A stretch of DNA of 64,000 nt. It comes from Psychromonas sp. SA13A. GTDB taxonomy: Bacteria; Pseudomonadota; Gammaproteobacteria; Enterobacterales; Psychromonadaceae. The position numbers and the translations under genes were made by a program. This document shows, piece by piece, positions 47,497 to 59,584 of this stretch. The notes under the pieces are model-generated. The model was not told where the DNA came from. It saw only the letters and a program-made list of their open reading frames with translations, and made no database searches. The stretch is from the NCBI RefSeq assembly GCF_011378715.1, contig NZ_WTKU01000008.1, positions 103,359 to 167,358 on the forward strand. The letters run 5' to 3'. Numbering within the stretch: the stretch's first letter is position 1; the number at the start of each line of letters is the position of its first letter.

Positions 47497-48696
47497 ATGA
47501 CTCAAGTACTTTCACCTTGCTTTTTCCCCATGGAAAACGTGATCCAAGATTATATATGGGGAAGCCGTACTTCTATTAGCAAACTATTAGGTATTAACAA
47601 TCCAGAAAATAAGCATCAAGCTGAAATCTGGATGGGCGCTCATGCTAATGGTTGTTCTAAAATTATCAACAACGGTAATACACAGCTTTTATCTGATTTT
47701 ATAGCACAAGACAAAGATGCTATTTTAACACCTAAAACGAATGCTCAATTTGCTGAACTACCTTATTTATTTAAAGTACTAGCCGCAGGCGAAGCGCTAT
47801 CTGTGCAAGTTCACCCAAGTAAAGCACAAGCAGAAGTCGGTTTTGCAAAAGAAGAAGCTGCAGGCATTCCACGTAATGCTGGCAATCGTAATTATAAAGA
47901 TCCAAACCATAAACCTGAATTGGTTTATGCATTAACACCTTACCAAGCAATGAATGGCTTTCGTGAGTTCGAGCAGACTATCGCGTTATTTAAAAAAATT
48001 AACGTAGCAGCGATCGGTGATCTTGTTGATGCCTTTTCTTCTGCATTAAATTCAGCTGGATTAGAAACATTTTTTTCTGAGTTACTTTCTTTGAAAGGCG
48101 AAGTAAAAGAATGCGCCGTTAATGAGCTGCTTGAATATGCCAATGAAAATAAAGAAGATCCATTATTTGCCCTTATTTTAGAACTATCACTTCAACACCC
48201 CGGTGATATTGGTTTGTTTACACCATTAATGCTGAATGTGATCACGCTACAACCAGGTGAAGCTATGTTCCTATATGCATGTACACCACATGCTTATTTG
48301 AAAGGTACAGGTCTTGAAATTATGGCAAACTCTGACAATGTATTACGTGCGGGTTTAACGCCAAAATACATGGATGTTGAAGAGCTTGTTGCATGTACTA
48401 AATTCGATGCTATTCCTTTTGACTCATTACAATTCACTCCTGAATTAAAAGAGGGGGGTGAGTATTACGCAATCCCAGTTGAAGATTTTAAATTTGCATT
48501 GTTTGAATCTATTACAGATTTGACGCTAACAGTTGATAGTGCTGAAATATTATTAGCCTTGGATAATGATGTCACCCTAACCCATGAAAGTGGCGAAACG
48601 GTTGTGATCAATAAAGGGCAATCAGTATTTATTCCTGCCTACACAAAACAATACCAGTTAACTTCAACAGGCCGTGTGGCCCGAGCATTTAACTAA
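47497..48696 (+). CDS. manA: Mannose-6-phosphate isomerase, class I
   Basis: A 399-residue type I phosphomannose isomerase. It has the zinc-site motifs LSVQVHPSKAQAE (Gln and His ligands), DPNHKPELVYAL (Glu ligand) and the late PHAYLKGTGLEIMANSDNVLRAGLTPK with a His ligand and the catalytic Arg region. It turns mannose-6-phosphate from MngB into fructose-6-phosphate. It follows the glycerate kinase gene by 81 bases of AT-rich DNA containing imperfect TTTAAATTACTACTT repeats. It is most likely dedicated to the mng pathway. Confidence 0.94.
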   Translation: MTQVLSPCFFPMENVIQDYIWGSRTSISKLLGINNPENKHQAEIWMGAHANGCSKIINNGNTQLLSDFIAQDKDAILTPKTNAQFAELPYLFKVLAAGEALSVQVHPSKAQAEVGFAKEEAAGIPRNAGNRNYKDPNHKPELVYALTPYQAMNGFREFEQTIALFKKINVAAIGDLVDAFSSALNSAGLETFFSELLSLKGEVKECAVNELLEYANENKEDPLFALILELSLQHPGDIGLFTPLMLNVITLQPGEAMFLYACTPHAYLKGTGLEIMANSDNVLRAGLTPKYMDVEELVACTKFDAIPFDSLQFTPELKEGGEYYAIPVEDFKFALFESITDLTLTVDSAEILLALDNDVTLTHESGETVVINKGQSVFIPAYTKQYQLTSTGRVARAFN

Positions 48697-49031
48697 TATA
48701 TCTACCCGTTACCATTCAATGTGCAAAAAATGCATGTTGATTGGTAGTGGATATAGAAGCAAAGAAAGCAAGGCTATTGGCTCACCATTCACATGTTATA
48801 AAATAAACTACTTTTCTATTCACCTAGATTCGCATAAATACTGCCCATCATTATTGCCTATAGACGTTTTCATCAATATGTCTATAAATACAGCCTCTGA
48901 CTTTTACACACCCATTAACTTGATCTCTATTTTCTCATCTTTCAGCGTATCGATTAAAGCTTTGCATAAGCCGACCTGAGCATTTACTATTTGAACCTAA
49001 GTTTTTAATTATCATCGCTTTGGGAATCATC
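48697..49031. other. Intergenic region after manA, no gene seen
   Basis: An open frame covering 48674-48979 overlaps the end of manA and translates to a composition unlike real proteins, so it is not called. No clear terminator hairpin was found. Confidence 0.4.
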
Positions 49032-49853
49032 ATGTCAGCAAATTTATCGCAATTATTATCTATCATGCAGCAATTACGCACTCCTGAAACAGGGTGCCCA
49101 TGGGATATCAAACAAACCTTCGATAGTGTGGTGCCACATACCATAGAAGAAGCCTATGAAGTCGCCGATGCGATTGCTAATAAAGATTTTGATGATTTAA
49201 AAGGTGAGCTTGGCGATCTTTTATTTCAGGTGGTTTTTTATGCTCAGTTAGCAAAAGAGCAAGGTTTGTTTGAGTTTGATGATATTTTAGCCGTCTTAAA
49301 CGAAAAACTGATTCGACGTCATCCGCATGTATTCTCGACCACTGAGTTTACAAGTGATGCAGAAATCAACGCCAATTGGGAAGCTGAAAAAGAAAAAGAG
49401 CGTCTCAAAAAAGCTAAATCATTAAATGCCGAAGAAAGTATTTTAGATAATATCCCATTAGCATTACCGTCACTTACACGCGCTTATAAAATTCAAAAAC
49501 GTGCCGCCAGTGTTGGTTTCGATTGGGCTGAGTTAGAACCTGTTATTGCTAAAATCCATGAGGAGATTGACGAAGTATTAGTCGAAGTGAAACGAACTGA
49601 TTTAACACAGGAACAGCAAAAAGCGCGTATTGTAGATGAGCTAGGGGATTTATTATTTGCTAACGTTAATCTAGTTCGCCATTTAAAAGCAAACCCTGAA
49701 CAAGTGTTAAATCAAGCAAATCAAAAGTTTTCATCTCGTTTTCGTTTAGTTGAGCAACATGTAAAATCATTAGGTAAAGAGATGGGGGATTGTACGTTAA
49801 ACGAGCTAGATGTCATATGGAATGACATTAAAAAACTAAAAACTAAAAGTTAA
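49032..49853 (+). CDS. mazG: Nucleoside triphosphate pyrophosphohydrolase MazG
   Basis: A 273-residue house-cleaning NTPase with two MazG domains. The first has TPETGCPWDIKQTFDSVVPH, EEAYEVADAI and GELGDLLFQVVFYA (the EExxE...ExxD metal-binding pattern). The second has EEIDEVLVEV and DELGDLLFANVNLVRHL. It is the E. coli MazG form. The ATG at 49032 is preferred over 49020 because GGGAATC lies before it. In many relatives it sits directly before pyrG; here a TerD-like gene separates them. Confidence 0.93.
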   Translation: MSANLSQLLSIMQQLRTPETGCPWDIKQTFDSVVPHTIEEAYEVADAIANKDFDDLKGELGDLLFQVVFYAQLAKEQGLFEFDDILAVLNEKLIRRHPHVFSTTEFTSDAEINANWEAEKEKERLKKAKSLNAEESILDNIPLALPSLTRAYKIQKRAASVGFDWAELEPVIAKIHEEIDEVLVEVKRTDLTQEQQKARIVDELGDLLFANVNLVRHLKANPEQVLNQANQKFSSRFRLVEQHVKSLGKEMGDCTLNELDVIWNDIKKLKTKS

Positions 49854-50177
49854 AATTAATCCCTATCAAATAATTTGCTATCTCTTATTTTGTGCGTCGG
49901 ATTTAATGCGATATTAAAGTAATTACTTAGCTTGGCTGATATGCATTGTTGTAACATCAAGGTAAAGATCCGTTGAGAAAGTATTTAAAAATTAAATTTT
50001 AACCCCATATCATTAATATTAACATTGTTGCATTGTTATGGACTTAGAGGGCGATGTTGAGCTTATTCGTTAACTTAACATTGATTGTGCTAGATTTTTT
50101 TATATTTACTAATATCGTCTGATTGGTTTTGATAGCAATCGTTTAAGTACCTTTTTATTCATTGAAAGTAGTGATTT
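49854..50177. other. Intergenic region, no gene seen
   Basis: AT-rich interval between mazG and the TerD-like gene, where the latter's promoter should lie. No hairpin or box was clear enough to call. Confidence 0.4.
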
Positions 50178-51770
50178 ATGACATTAATAGTTGGCCAAAA
50201 TATCTTAATTGAAAAAATTGGGAGTGTTGAAATCGATTTTGCATGGCGTAGCCTGAAAAGTGATTTAAATCTCGCGATTTATGCTGTGGCTTTTAGCGAT
50301 GGGAAAGTACTCGCTGAAACGAATATAGATCCTAATCAATGGCCGCTACCCAAGTCGTTGAGTCTAGATAAATCAGGCCGGCATTTTACTGTTCAATTTC
50401 CACAACTTGATACAAAAATAGATCGTCTTGCTTTTTATGGTTTTTTACCTGAAAACAGTCGTTATTCTTTAAAGCAGATGAGTCACTTTCAAATTAGAGT
50501 TAATGATTTATCTCTCGGTCGATTGGCAAAAATGGATGTTGAATCTTTTAATGACACGCATAAAGGTGTGATGTTTTTTGAGTTTTACCTACATAATAAC
50601 GTATGGAAATTAGGCTATAAACGCCAGCCACTAAAAACAGGATATTTAACGACGTTAACAGAGCTAGGGGTGAACTTTATCAAGCCTGAAAAACGTGAAC
50701 AAAAGCCTTCAGTGACTTCTGAGCATAAAAGCACCGAGGCAGAGGTTATAACTCAACCATTAGAGCCAAGTATCGTTGAGAATGTACAACTACAAAAAGG
50801 TCAGAATTTATCACTTAGTGAGCATTTTACACATTGCACTGCGATCACTTGTAAGCTTAATGTTGTACCTAAAATAGATGATTTGGCACTTAACGTCGTT
50901 GCTATCAATCGTGATAATAAAGTCAATAATATTAAAGATTTTTTATATCATGAAAATACGATATTACGTGGGGAAGGAGTCAAGCTAAGCGATGCAGAAG
51001 TATCGATTAACTTAGATAAACTACCTCATGATGTCACTAAGATTCAAATTTTAGTAACTAGGCGTGCGACCAGTAAGCGTATCAATAGCGCCGATTTTAT
51101 TGAGCTGAGCGTGAGTAATACTTATACCGAACAAAAGATGGCTAAGTACGTCTGCGAAACCACTGATAAAAATTATAATACTATGGTGCTGCTGAACTTC
51201 TATCGTAATCAACAGGGGTGGTCGATTCGAGCCGTAGGCCAAGGGTTTTCAGGTGGATTAGATAAAATAGGTCAACGTTATCAGTTCTCTCCACCTAAGT
51301 TACGTTATGTCGCTCCTAAAGCTAGCGTAGCATCGAATACGTTACAGCAAGAGATCGCTTCCTTTGAAGCCGAGAATAAAGCTGCGGTAGATAAATATAA
51401 AAAACTACAGTCTTTATCTTATTTATTGATGGGCATTGCAGCATTACTGGTTTTATTAACCTTTAGTCGAATTTTATTTCTACCGCTTGCCTGTCTGTTA
51501 GGTGGGTTAGGTTGGTTTTGTTTTCAACATGCATCGAAGTCATTAAAAACAATTCAAGATGAGCAATTTGAACGTTTAGTGCTCAACATGATCAAAGCAA
51601 ATAACTATCAGCTCACACCTTTTGATATCGCAACTCATTGTCGAGTTAATATTGAACGAGCCACCGAAATGCTAGATAGTCTATGCGATAAAGGGCTTGG
51701 GCATACCGCTATTAATAGAGAAGGTAATGTTTTTTATGACTTTTCTAGCCTTAAAAATTCAACTTATTAA
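50178..51770 (+). CDS. Double TerD-domain membrane protein with C-terminal winged-helix-like domain
   Basis: A 530-residue protein of unusual build. Residues 200-370 form a recognisable TerD domain: VVAINRDNKVNNIKDFLYHE, NLDKLPHDVTKIQILVT, then WSIRAVGQGFSGGLDKIG. Residues 1-172 look like a second, more diverged copy (IDFAWRSLKSDLNLAIYAVA, ending TGYLTTLTELGVNF). A coiled linker (375-409), two membrane helices (410-450) and a C-terminal 65-residue helical domain (FDIATHCRVNIERATEMLDSLCDKG) follow. The calcium-binding acidic motif of TerD is weak in both copies. No other ter gene is near. Role is unknown; stress sensing at the membrane is one possibility. Confidence 0.75.
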   Translation: MTLIVGQNILIEKIGSVEIDFAWRSLKSDLNLAIYAVAFSDGKVLAETNIDPNQWPLPKSLSLDKSGRHFTVQFPQLDTKIDRLAFYGFLPENSRYSLKQMSHFQIRVNDLSLGRLAKMDVESFNDTHKGVMFFEFYLHNNVWKLGYKRQPLKTGYLTTLTELGVNFIKPEKREQKPSVTSEHKSTEAEVITQPLEPSIVENVQLQKGQNLSLSEHFTHCTAITCKLNVVPKIDDLALNVVAINRDNKVNNIKDFLYHENTILRGEGVKLSDAEVSINLDKLPHDVTKIQILVTRRATSKRINSADFIELSVSNTYTEQKMAKYVCETTDKNYNTMVLLNFYRNQQGWSIRAVGQGFSGGLDKIGQRYQFSPPKLRYVAPKASVASNTLQQEIASFEAENKAAVDKYKKLQSLSYLLMGIAALLVLLTFSRILFLPLACLLGGLGWFCFQHASKSLKTIQDEQFERLVLNMIKANNYQLTPFDIATHCRVNIERATEMLDSLCDKGLGHTAINREGNVFYDFSSLKNSTY

Positions 51771-51957
51771 GTGATAATAGCCAGCATTACTAATCACCTT
51801 ATATTTGTATAATCAATGAAGCAGCATCTTTTACTGGCGCAATACCATTTATGAAACATTATGTTGCGTTTATTGTTGCTTTAGTTGTTATTAAGAGAGA
51901 GCTTAAACCTTGTTTTTGCAGGTAAAATAAATAATATGAGTAAATGCAGAGAAAAGA

Positions 51958-51986
51958 TTGTCGAAAATAAGTGCGCTTGCTATAAT
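51958..51986 (+). promoter_or_regulatory. Promoter upstream of pyrG
   Basis: TTGTCG (51958-51963), a 17-base spacer, and TATAAT (51981-51986) preceded by TGC, which makes it an extended -10. It lies about 155 bases before the pyrG ATG. The rest of 51771-52143 has no gene. Confidence 0.65.
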
Positions 51987-52089
51987 GTCATCCCATTTAA
52001 ATGTTCAATATTCTTCATTTTTGATAACAATGTCACATAACGTATAAACATCACTTAACTTAGCTAAGTTGATGATTTTTGCTGTGTGA

Positions 52090-53781
<1,692 letters not shown>

Positions 53782-53828
53782 TTTTTGTTGACCCGATCGC
53801 ATTAGTTTGTTAAAAAATTACACAATAA

Positions 53829-55202
<1,374 letters not shown>

Positions 55203-55250
55203 TATTTAATCTTAACTTGGGTTAAGAAAAGTATTCTGCTTTGATTTGTA

Positions 55251-55280
55251 AATCCTCAACTTAGGTTGGGGATTTTTTTT
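55251..55280 (+). terminator. Enolase terminator
   Basis: AATCCTCAAC (55251-55260) pairs with GTTGGGGATT (55265-55274), loop TTAG, then a T run. A smaller hairpin, CTTAAC-TTGG-GTTAAG, precedes it at 55211-55226. Confidence 0.9.
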
Positions 55281-55299
55281 GCCTGCTGTTTGGCGAAAG

Positions 55300-55425
55300 A
55301 GCATTAAGCCGTTCTGACCCTGTTGCTACTCTTTGTTAACTACGGGCAACCAACTTCTACGTATCGAAGAAGCGCTAGGCGCATCTGCACCTTACAATGG
55401 TCTTAAAGAAGTTAAAGGTCAGTAA
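55300..55425 (+). pseudogene. Ghost copy of the enolase 3' end
   Basis: This stretch repeats the end of eno. GCCGTTCTGA (55308-55317) matches 55100-55109. From AACCAACTTC (55349 on) to the stop at 55425 it reads [20 protein letters not shown], then EVKGQ-stop, the exact enolase C-terminus. In those last 78 bases only 5 differ from eno; 4 are silent third positions and one changes Ala to Ser. An interruption lies at about 55328-55348. There is no start, so it is a fragment. Confidence 0.92.
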
Positions 55426-55465
55426 TTCTTTTAATAGAATTTGATTTTTAAATCTTAGATTAGAA

Positions 55466-55495
55466 AATCCTCAACTTAGGTTGGGGATTTTTTTT
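55466..55495 (+). terminator. Duplicate of the enolase terminator
   Basis: The same stem-loop as at 55251-55280, with AATCCTCAAC, TTAG, GTTGGGGATT and a T run all identical, followed by GCCT as in the first copy. Confidence 0.9.
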
Positions 55496-55507
55496 GCCTA
55501 TCGATTG

Positions 55508-55605
55508 ATTTAGGCGCAGCAGCACCATTCTTAACTTCAGTTTGGGCTAATATTCTACTTTGAATCCTTAGATTAGAAGTCCTCAACGCAGGTTGATCTT
55601 TGGAT
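55508..55605 (+). pseudogene. Second, decayed ghost of the enolase tail and terminator
   Basis: GATTTAGGCGCAGCAGCACC (about 55507-55526) recalls the GGCGCTGCTGCACC part of eno. CTTAACTTCAGTTTGGGC resembles the CTTAACTTGGGTTAAG after eno. AGTCCTCAACGCAGGTTGAT is a broken form of the terminator stem. Together they indicate an older third copy of the same unit. Confidence 0.6.
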
Positions 55606-55783
55606 TGGATAAGGAGTATTGTGAACTTGTTACAGGTTTACATTCATTAGGTATTCAATTCTTATAGTCTTTCATAAATACACATTAACAATGTGCTAAA
55701 TCATATCTTATTTTGCTAACTCAGCGTAAAATGCGCGCTTTATTGATATTGAATCCCTTATTGACCCCCTTATTGGAGCTACT

Positions 55784-56344
55784 ATGCCTTCACTTATTGA
55801 TCTACTTGGTTGGACAAGTGTCTTTTTTTACATATTTTTAATGATTTTTAATGGCATGAAAAATGTGCGTCTTGCTTCATTCCTTTCGGTTATTAATGAT
55901 GTATCTTGGGGGATTTTAATTGGTGTGATGCCTAAAGTATTATTAAATTTGGTAGTGGGTAGTGTGACTTTATACCGTTACTTATGTGACTTTACTGAAC
56001 TCTCTCGCAAGATGACGCGTTTTATTCTTGTTATTATGATCGCTTTTTTATTGTATGCTACGTATTTTTCTATCAATGATTATCTTGCAAATCCATCATT
56101 AGGTTTGTTACTTACTTGGGCTGATTTTGCGATTATTTTGACTGCCCTAAGCGTTAAGAAATTACGTCTATTCCAGTATTTTATGTGGATTTCGGCTTTC
56201 GTCGGTGGTTATGCTTATTACCTGTTAGGAATTGAACAAATGATTGTAATTAAAACTATTGTTGCATTAATTATGACGCATAAGTTATTCATCCATCCGT
56301 TTTATCCTCAACTTGAAGGTAAATTACTGTTTTGGAAAAATTGA
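55784..56344 (+). CDS. YgjV-like multi-pass inner-membrane protein
   Basis: A 186-residue, very hydrophobic protein with about five or six membrane helices. Short loops such as NGMKNVRLASFLSVINDVSW and SVKKLRLFQYFMW recall the Imp-YgjV family of unknown function. It sits between the enolase ghosts and ftsB, where most relatives have nothing, so it may have arrived with the event that duplicated the eno tail. The ATG at 55784 has a plausible GGAGC ribosome-binding site. Confidence 0.6.
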   Translation: MPSLIDLLGWTSVFFYIFLMIFNGMKNVRLASFLSVINDVSWGILIGVMPKVLLNLVVGSVTLYRYLCDFTELSRKMTRFILVIMIAFLLYATYFSINDYLANPSLGLLLTWADFAIILTALSVKKLRLFQYFMWISAFVGGYAYYLLGIEQMIVIKTIVALIMTHKLFIHPFYPQLEGKLLFWKN

Positions 56345-56814
56345 TTTTTGCCATTTAAATATTATGCTTCCCCTGTGGAATAAGAACGGGGGAGAGTACT
56401 TAAGTCAGATCTTCTATCTCCATTATTAGTTTTTATAGCGGGTACCAAAAGGCTCATTTATTTGTTGAATTAACTTTCGTTTTGGTTGGGCCTATTATTT
56501 ACTATTAAGATTTGTCCTTAATATCTCACCCAACAATCATTTATTTTACTTAGGTATTTACCTTAGTTTGAAGCTTCGCAACGACTAAATCTATGGTGTA
56601 TTAGGCTTTATCCTTCACCACCATCAACTCTATAGCCAACCTTATAGTCAATCTTACAATGCAGCTCAATCTTTTATTAAAGTGGGTTTAATCGTTAACC
56701 TGCATTTTTTGATACTTAGATTCTGACAATAAGTACGATTTAGCTGTCTTGGGTTGATTTTAATTTTCCGATGAATGTGGGATGATTAACTTTTTAATAC
56801 TGAGTCATAAAATC
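56345..56814. other. 470-base intergenic region before ftsB, no gene seen
   Basis: No coding frame, repeat or strong hairpin was found. The promoter for the ftsB-ispD-ispF-truD group should lie here. Confidence 0.4.
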
Positions 56815-57096
56815 ATGCGCTTACTGTTGTTTATCTTTATTTTTATATTCGCATTACTACAGTACCATTTATGGTTCGGTAAAAATGGATTGCAGGATCA
56901 TCATGAATTTACACAGGAGGTTGAATTAGCTATTTCAGGCAATGCTGAGCTAACCACTCGTAATCAAATGATGTTTTCTGAAATTGACGATTTAAAAACT
57001 GGTACGGATGCAATCGAAGAACGTGCACGAAATGAACTGGGGTTGATTAAAGAAGGTGAGACCTTTTTCCGTATTGTACCGAAGGAAGAAAATTAA
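56815..57096 (+). CDS. ftsB: Cell division protein FtsB
   Basis: A 93-residue bitopic membrane protein of the FtsQLB divisome complex. It has a short cytoplasmic start, a membrane helix (about 2-18) ending LLQYHLWFGKNGLQDHH, a coiled coil (about 28-65), and the family end EIDDLKTGTDAIEERARNEL followed by EGETFFRIV. The frame opens at 56782, but the ATG at 56815 gives the usual FtsB N-terminus. ispD begins on the base right after the stop. Confidence 0.92.
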   Translation: MRLLLFIFIFIFALLQYHLWFGKNGLQDHHEFTQEVELAISGNAELTTRNQMMFSEIDDLKTGTDAIEERARNELGLIKEGETFFRIVPKEEN

Positions 57097-57789
57097 ATGA
57101 GTAAACTTTCTTTTTCTGCGGTGATACCCGCTGCAGGTATTGGCAAGCGAGTTGGGGCGCAGATCCCTAAACAATATTTACCTCTCTTAGATAAAACGAT
57201 TATTGAACATAGTATTACACCTTTTCTTAATCACCCTGATATTAATAAAGTAGTGGTTTCTATCGCTCAAAATGATCAATGGTTTCACCTGTTAGGTCTA
57301 GCTAACCACCCTAAACTGAGGATAGTAGAGGGTGGCAAAGAACGTGTGGATTCAGTACTGAGTGCCCTCAAAGTTTTGCCTGATAGTGAGTATATTTTAG
57401 TTCACGATGCCGCTCGACCTTGTTTACAAACACAGGATATCGATAAGCTGATCGCTCATGCAAACACTTATAAATCTGGTGCAATGTTAGGTTGTAGAGT
57501 CCGTGACACCATGAAACGAACTGATTTACATAATAATATTGAACGTACGGTCGACCGCAACAATCTATGGCACGCACTCACCCCACAAATGTTTAACAAT
57601 CAGCAATTAATCTCTGCTATAACGTCTATACAAGATCAGCACTTAATTACTGATGAAGCGTCTGCTATCGAATTAGTTGGTGCAGCAATCACTGTCATTG
57701 AAGGGCGCAGTGATAACTTAAAAGTAACTCAGCCTGAAGATTTATTACTCGCTGAATTTTATCTCTCTAAATTTAACGCCCACAATTAA
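57097..57789 (+). CDS. ispD: 2-C-methyl-D-erythritol 4-phosphate cytidylyltransferase
   Basis: A 230-residue MEP-pathway enzyme. It has the CTP-binding AVIPAAGIGKRVGAQIPKQY, GKERVDSVLSAL, LVHDAARPCL, and ITDEASAIELVG. It makes CDP-methylerythritol from methylerythritol phosphate and CTP. It is coupled to ftsB and followed by ispF after 9 bases. Confidence 0.95.
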   Translation: MSKLSFSAVIPAAGIGKRVGAQIPKQYLPLLDKTIIEHSITPFLNHPDINKVVVSIAQNDQWFHLLGLANHPKLRIVEGGKERVDSVLSALKVLPDSEYILVHDAARPCLQTQDIDKLIAHANTYKSGAMLGCRVRDTMKRTDLHNNIERTVDRNNLWHALTPQMFNNQQLISAITSIQDQHLITDEASAIELVGAAITVIEGRSDNLKVTQPEDLLLAEFYLSKFNAHN

Positions 57790-57798
57790 GGAAATAAT

Positions 57799-58281
57799 AT
57801 GATCCGTATTGGTCATGGATATGATGTACATAAGTTTGGTGGCGAAGGCCCAATTACCATTGCTGGCGTGAAGATCCCTTACAGCCAAGGTTTACTTGCA
57901 CATTCTGATGGAGATGTTGCTATCCATGCGTTTTGTGACGCGATACTAGGTGCATTAGCGCTCGGTGATATTGGCCGCCACTTTCCTGACAATGATGCGG
58001 CTTTCAAAGGTATTGATAGCCGAGAATTATTGCTTGATGTGTACCAACAAGCGAAACAAAAAGGCTATCGTTTAGGTAATGCAGATATCACCATTATTGC
58101 TCAAGCACCTAAAATGGCACCTTTCATTGATGCTATGTGTGCAGAACTAACCCGTCTGCTCGATACAGACTTAGGTAACATAAATGTTAAAGCAACTACC
58201 ACTGAGCAATTAGGACCAATGGGGCGTAAAGAAGGCATTGCCTCGCATGCTGTGGTTATTTTGTTAAAGGATGCACAATGA
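57799..58281 (+). CDS. ispF: 2-C-methyl-D-erythritol 2,4-cyclodiphosphate synthase
   Basis: A 160-residue MEP-pathway enzyme, active as a trimer. The zinc ligands Asp9 and His11 are in [10 protein letters not shown], and the third, His, is in [33 protein letters not shown] closes the family pattern. An AAGGAAA ribosome-binding site lies before the ATG. It overlaps truD by four bases (ATGA). Confidence 0.96.
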   Translation: MIRIGHGYDVHKFGGEGPITIAGVKIPYSQGLLAHSDGDVAIHAFCDAILGALALGDIGRHFPDNDAAFKGIDSRELLLDVYQQAKQKGYRLGNADITIIAQAPKMAPFIDAMCAELTRLLDTDLGNINVKATTTEQLGPMGRKEGIASHAVVILLKDAQ

Positions 58282-59321
58282 GTGATACACAACCTGAAAA
58301 AATGGTTTATCCATTAGACTTTAATTATTTATATGGAAAACCTAGCAGTACAGGTCGGTTTAAACAGCATTGTGAAGATTTTCGTGTTGAAGAACATTTA
58401 GATTTTGATTTAACTGGTGAAGGCGAGCATGTTTGTTTATGGATTAAAAAAGTAGGTGAAAATACTGATTATTTAGCGAGACAGTTGGCTAAGTTTGCAG
58501 GTATCGCAGCTAAGAATGTGAGTTATGCAGGATTGAAAGATCGTCAAGCTGAAACCTATCAATGGTTTTCGCTTTATATTCCAGGCAAAGTGACTCCTGA
58601 CTTCAGTACTTTTGAGTCACCTGGTGTGAGTATCTTAAAGGTGATACGGCACAATAAAAAACTGCGTACAGGCTGCCTTGCCGGTAATCATTTCGCCATT
58701 GTTTTACGTGAAATATCAGATAAAGAAAGATTACAAAAAGTATTAGAACAAGTTGCGCAAGGGGTGCCAAATTATTTTGGAAATCAACGTTTTGGTTTTG
58801 ATGGTCATAACGTTAATGCTGCATTACAAATGTTTAATGGGCGAAAAATAAAAGATCGTTTTAAACGCGGTATCTACCTGAGTGCGGCGAGAAGTTATTT
58901 ATTTAATCGCGTTATATCACAGCGTATTGCTGATAATTTACAGGTGCAACCTCTACTCGGTGATTGTGTTCAGTTTGTTGCTAACCGTTCTTTTTTTCCA
59001 TTACCTGATTTATCCGAACAAACATTACAACGTTTAGCTATACGCGAAGTTTGTTTAACGGCCCCTTTATGGGGAGCGGGAGAGCTCACTTCATCTGACG
59101 AAGCAAAGCAATATGAATTAGCGTGTTTGTCTTCATTTGAAGATATACAAAAAGGATTGGCGAAAGAGGGCTTAAAACAAGAGCGTCGACCGCTATTATT
59201 AATTCCTGAGCAGTTTAGCTATCAATGGTTGGATGAAACAACGTTAACAATAAAATTTTATTTGCCTGCGGGCTGCTATGCAACCAGTGTGATCCGCGAG
59301 CTTATTGATACAAGTCTATGA
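58278..59321 (+). CDS. truD: tRNA pseudouridine(13) synthase TruD
   Basis: A 347-residue enzyme that makes pseudouridine 13 in tRNA-Glu. The catalytic Asp88 is in the TruD motif [30 protein letters not shown], the segment [13 protein letters not shown] and the late [14 protein letters not shown] are all typical. It is the last of the ftsB-ispD-ispF-truD coupled set. In relatives surE follows; here there is a 263-base gap. Confidence 0.94.
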   Translation: MSDTQPEKMVYPLDFNYLYGKPSSTGRFKQHCEDFRVEEHLDFDLTGEGEHVCLWIKKVGENTDYLARQLAKFAGIAAKNVSYAGLKDRQAETYQWFSLYIPGKVTPDFSTFESPGVSILKVIRHNKKLRTGCLAGNHFAIVLREISDKERLQKVLEQVAQGVPNYFGNQRFGFDGHNVNAALQMFNGRKIKDRFKRGIYLSAARSYLFNRVISQRIADNLQVQPLLGDCVQFVANRSFFPLPDLSEQTLQRLAIREVCLTAPLWGAGELTSSDEAKQYELACLSSFEDIQKGLAKEGLKQERRPLLLIPEQFSYQWLDETTLTIKFYLPAGCYATSVIRELIDTSL

Positions 59322-59584
59322 TGAGTTGTTATGTGGTGGCGAGCTATTAGGTTATTCATATAGCTACAATAAAGCCGCATGAAATAGGAACAAGTATTGA
59401 CGATTGCTCCTTAACATCATCTTAACGATACAATCCTATTTGATTAGGACAACTGAGTTTGACGTTTATATGTGGTATCCCACTAATACCTGATTTAACG
59501 GCGACTCAAAAATTAACTGTTTATTGCATTGGTTAGGCGGCAATTAGTCGTCTCCCATTATTTTTATTCATAAAAGAGAAAACT

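Noticed and set aside
48674-48979. 101-codon open frame after manA
   Set aside because: Overlaps the manA end in another frame; its composition is unlike a real protein and no ribosome-binding site is visible.
55300-55425. A separate small gene encoding an enolase-like peptide
   Set aside because: There is no start codon with a ribosome-binding site and the frame is interrupted at 55328-55348; it is a fragment, not a gene.
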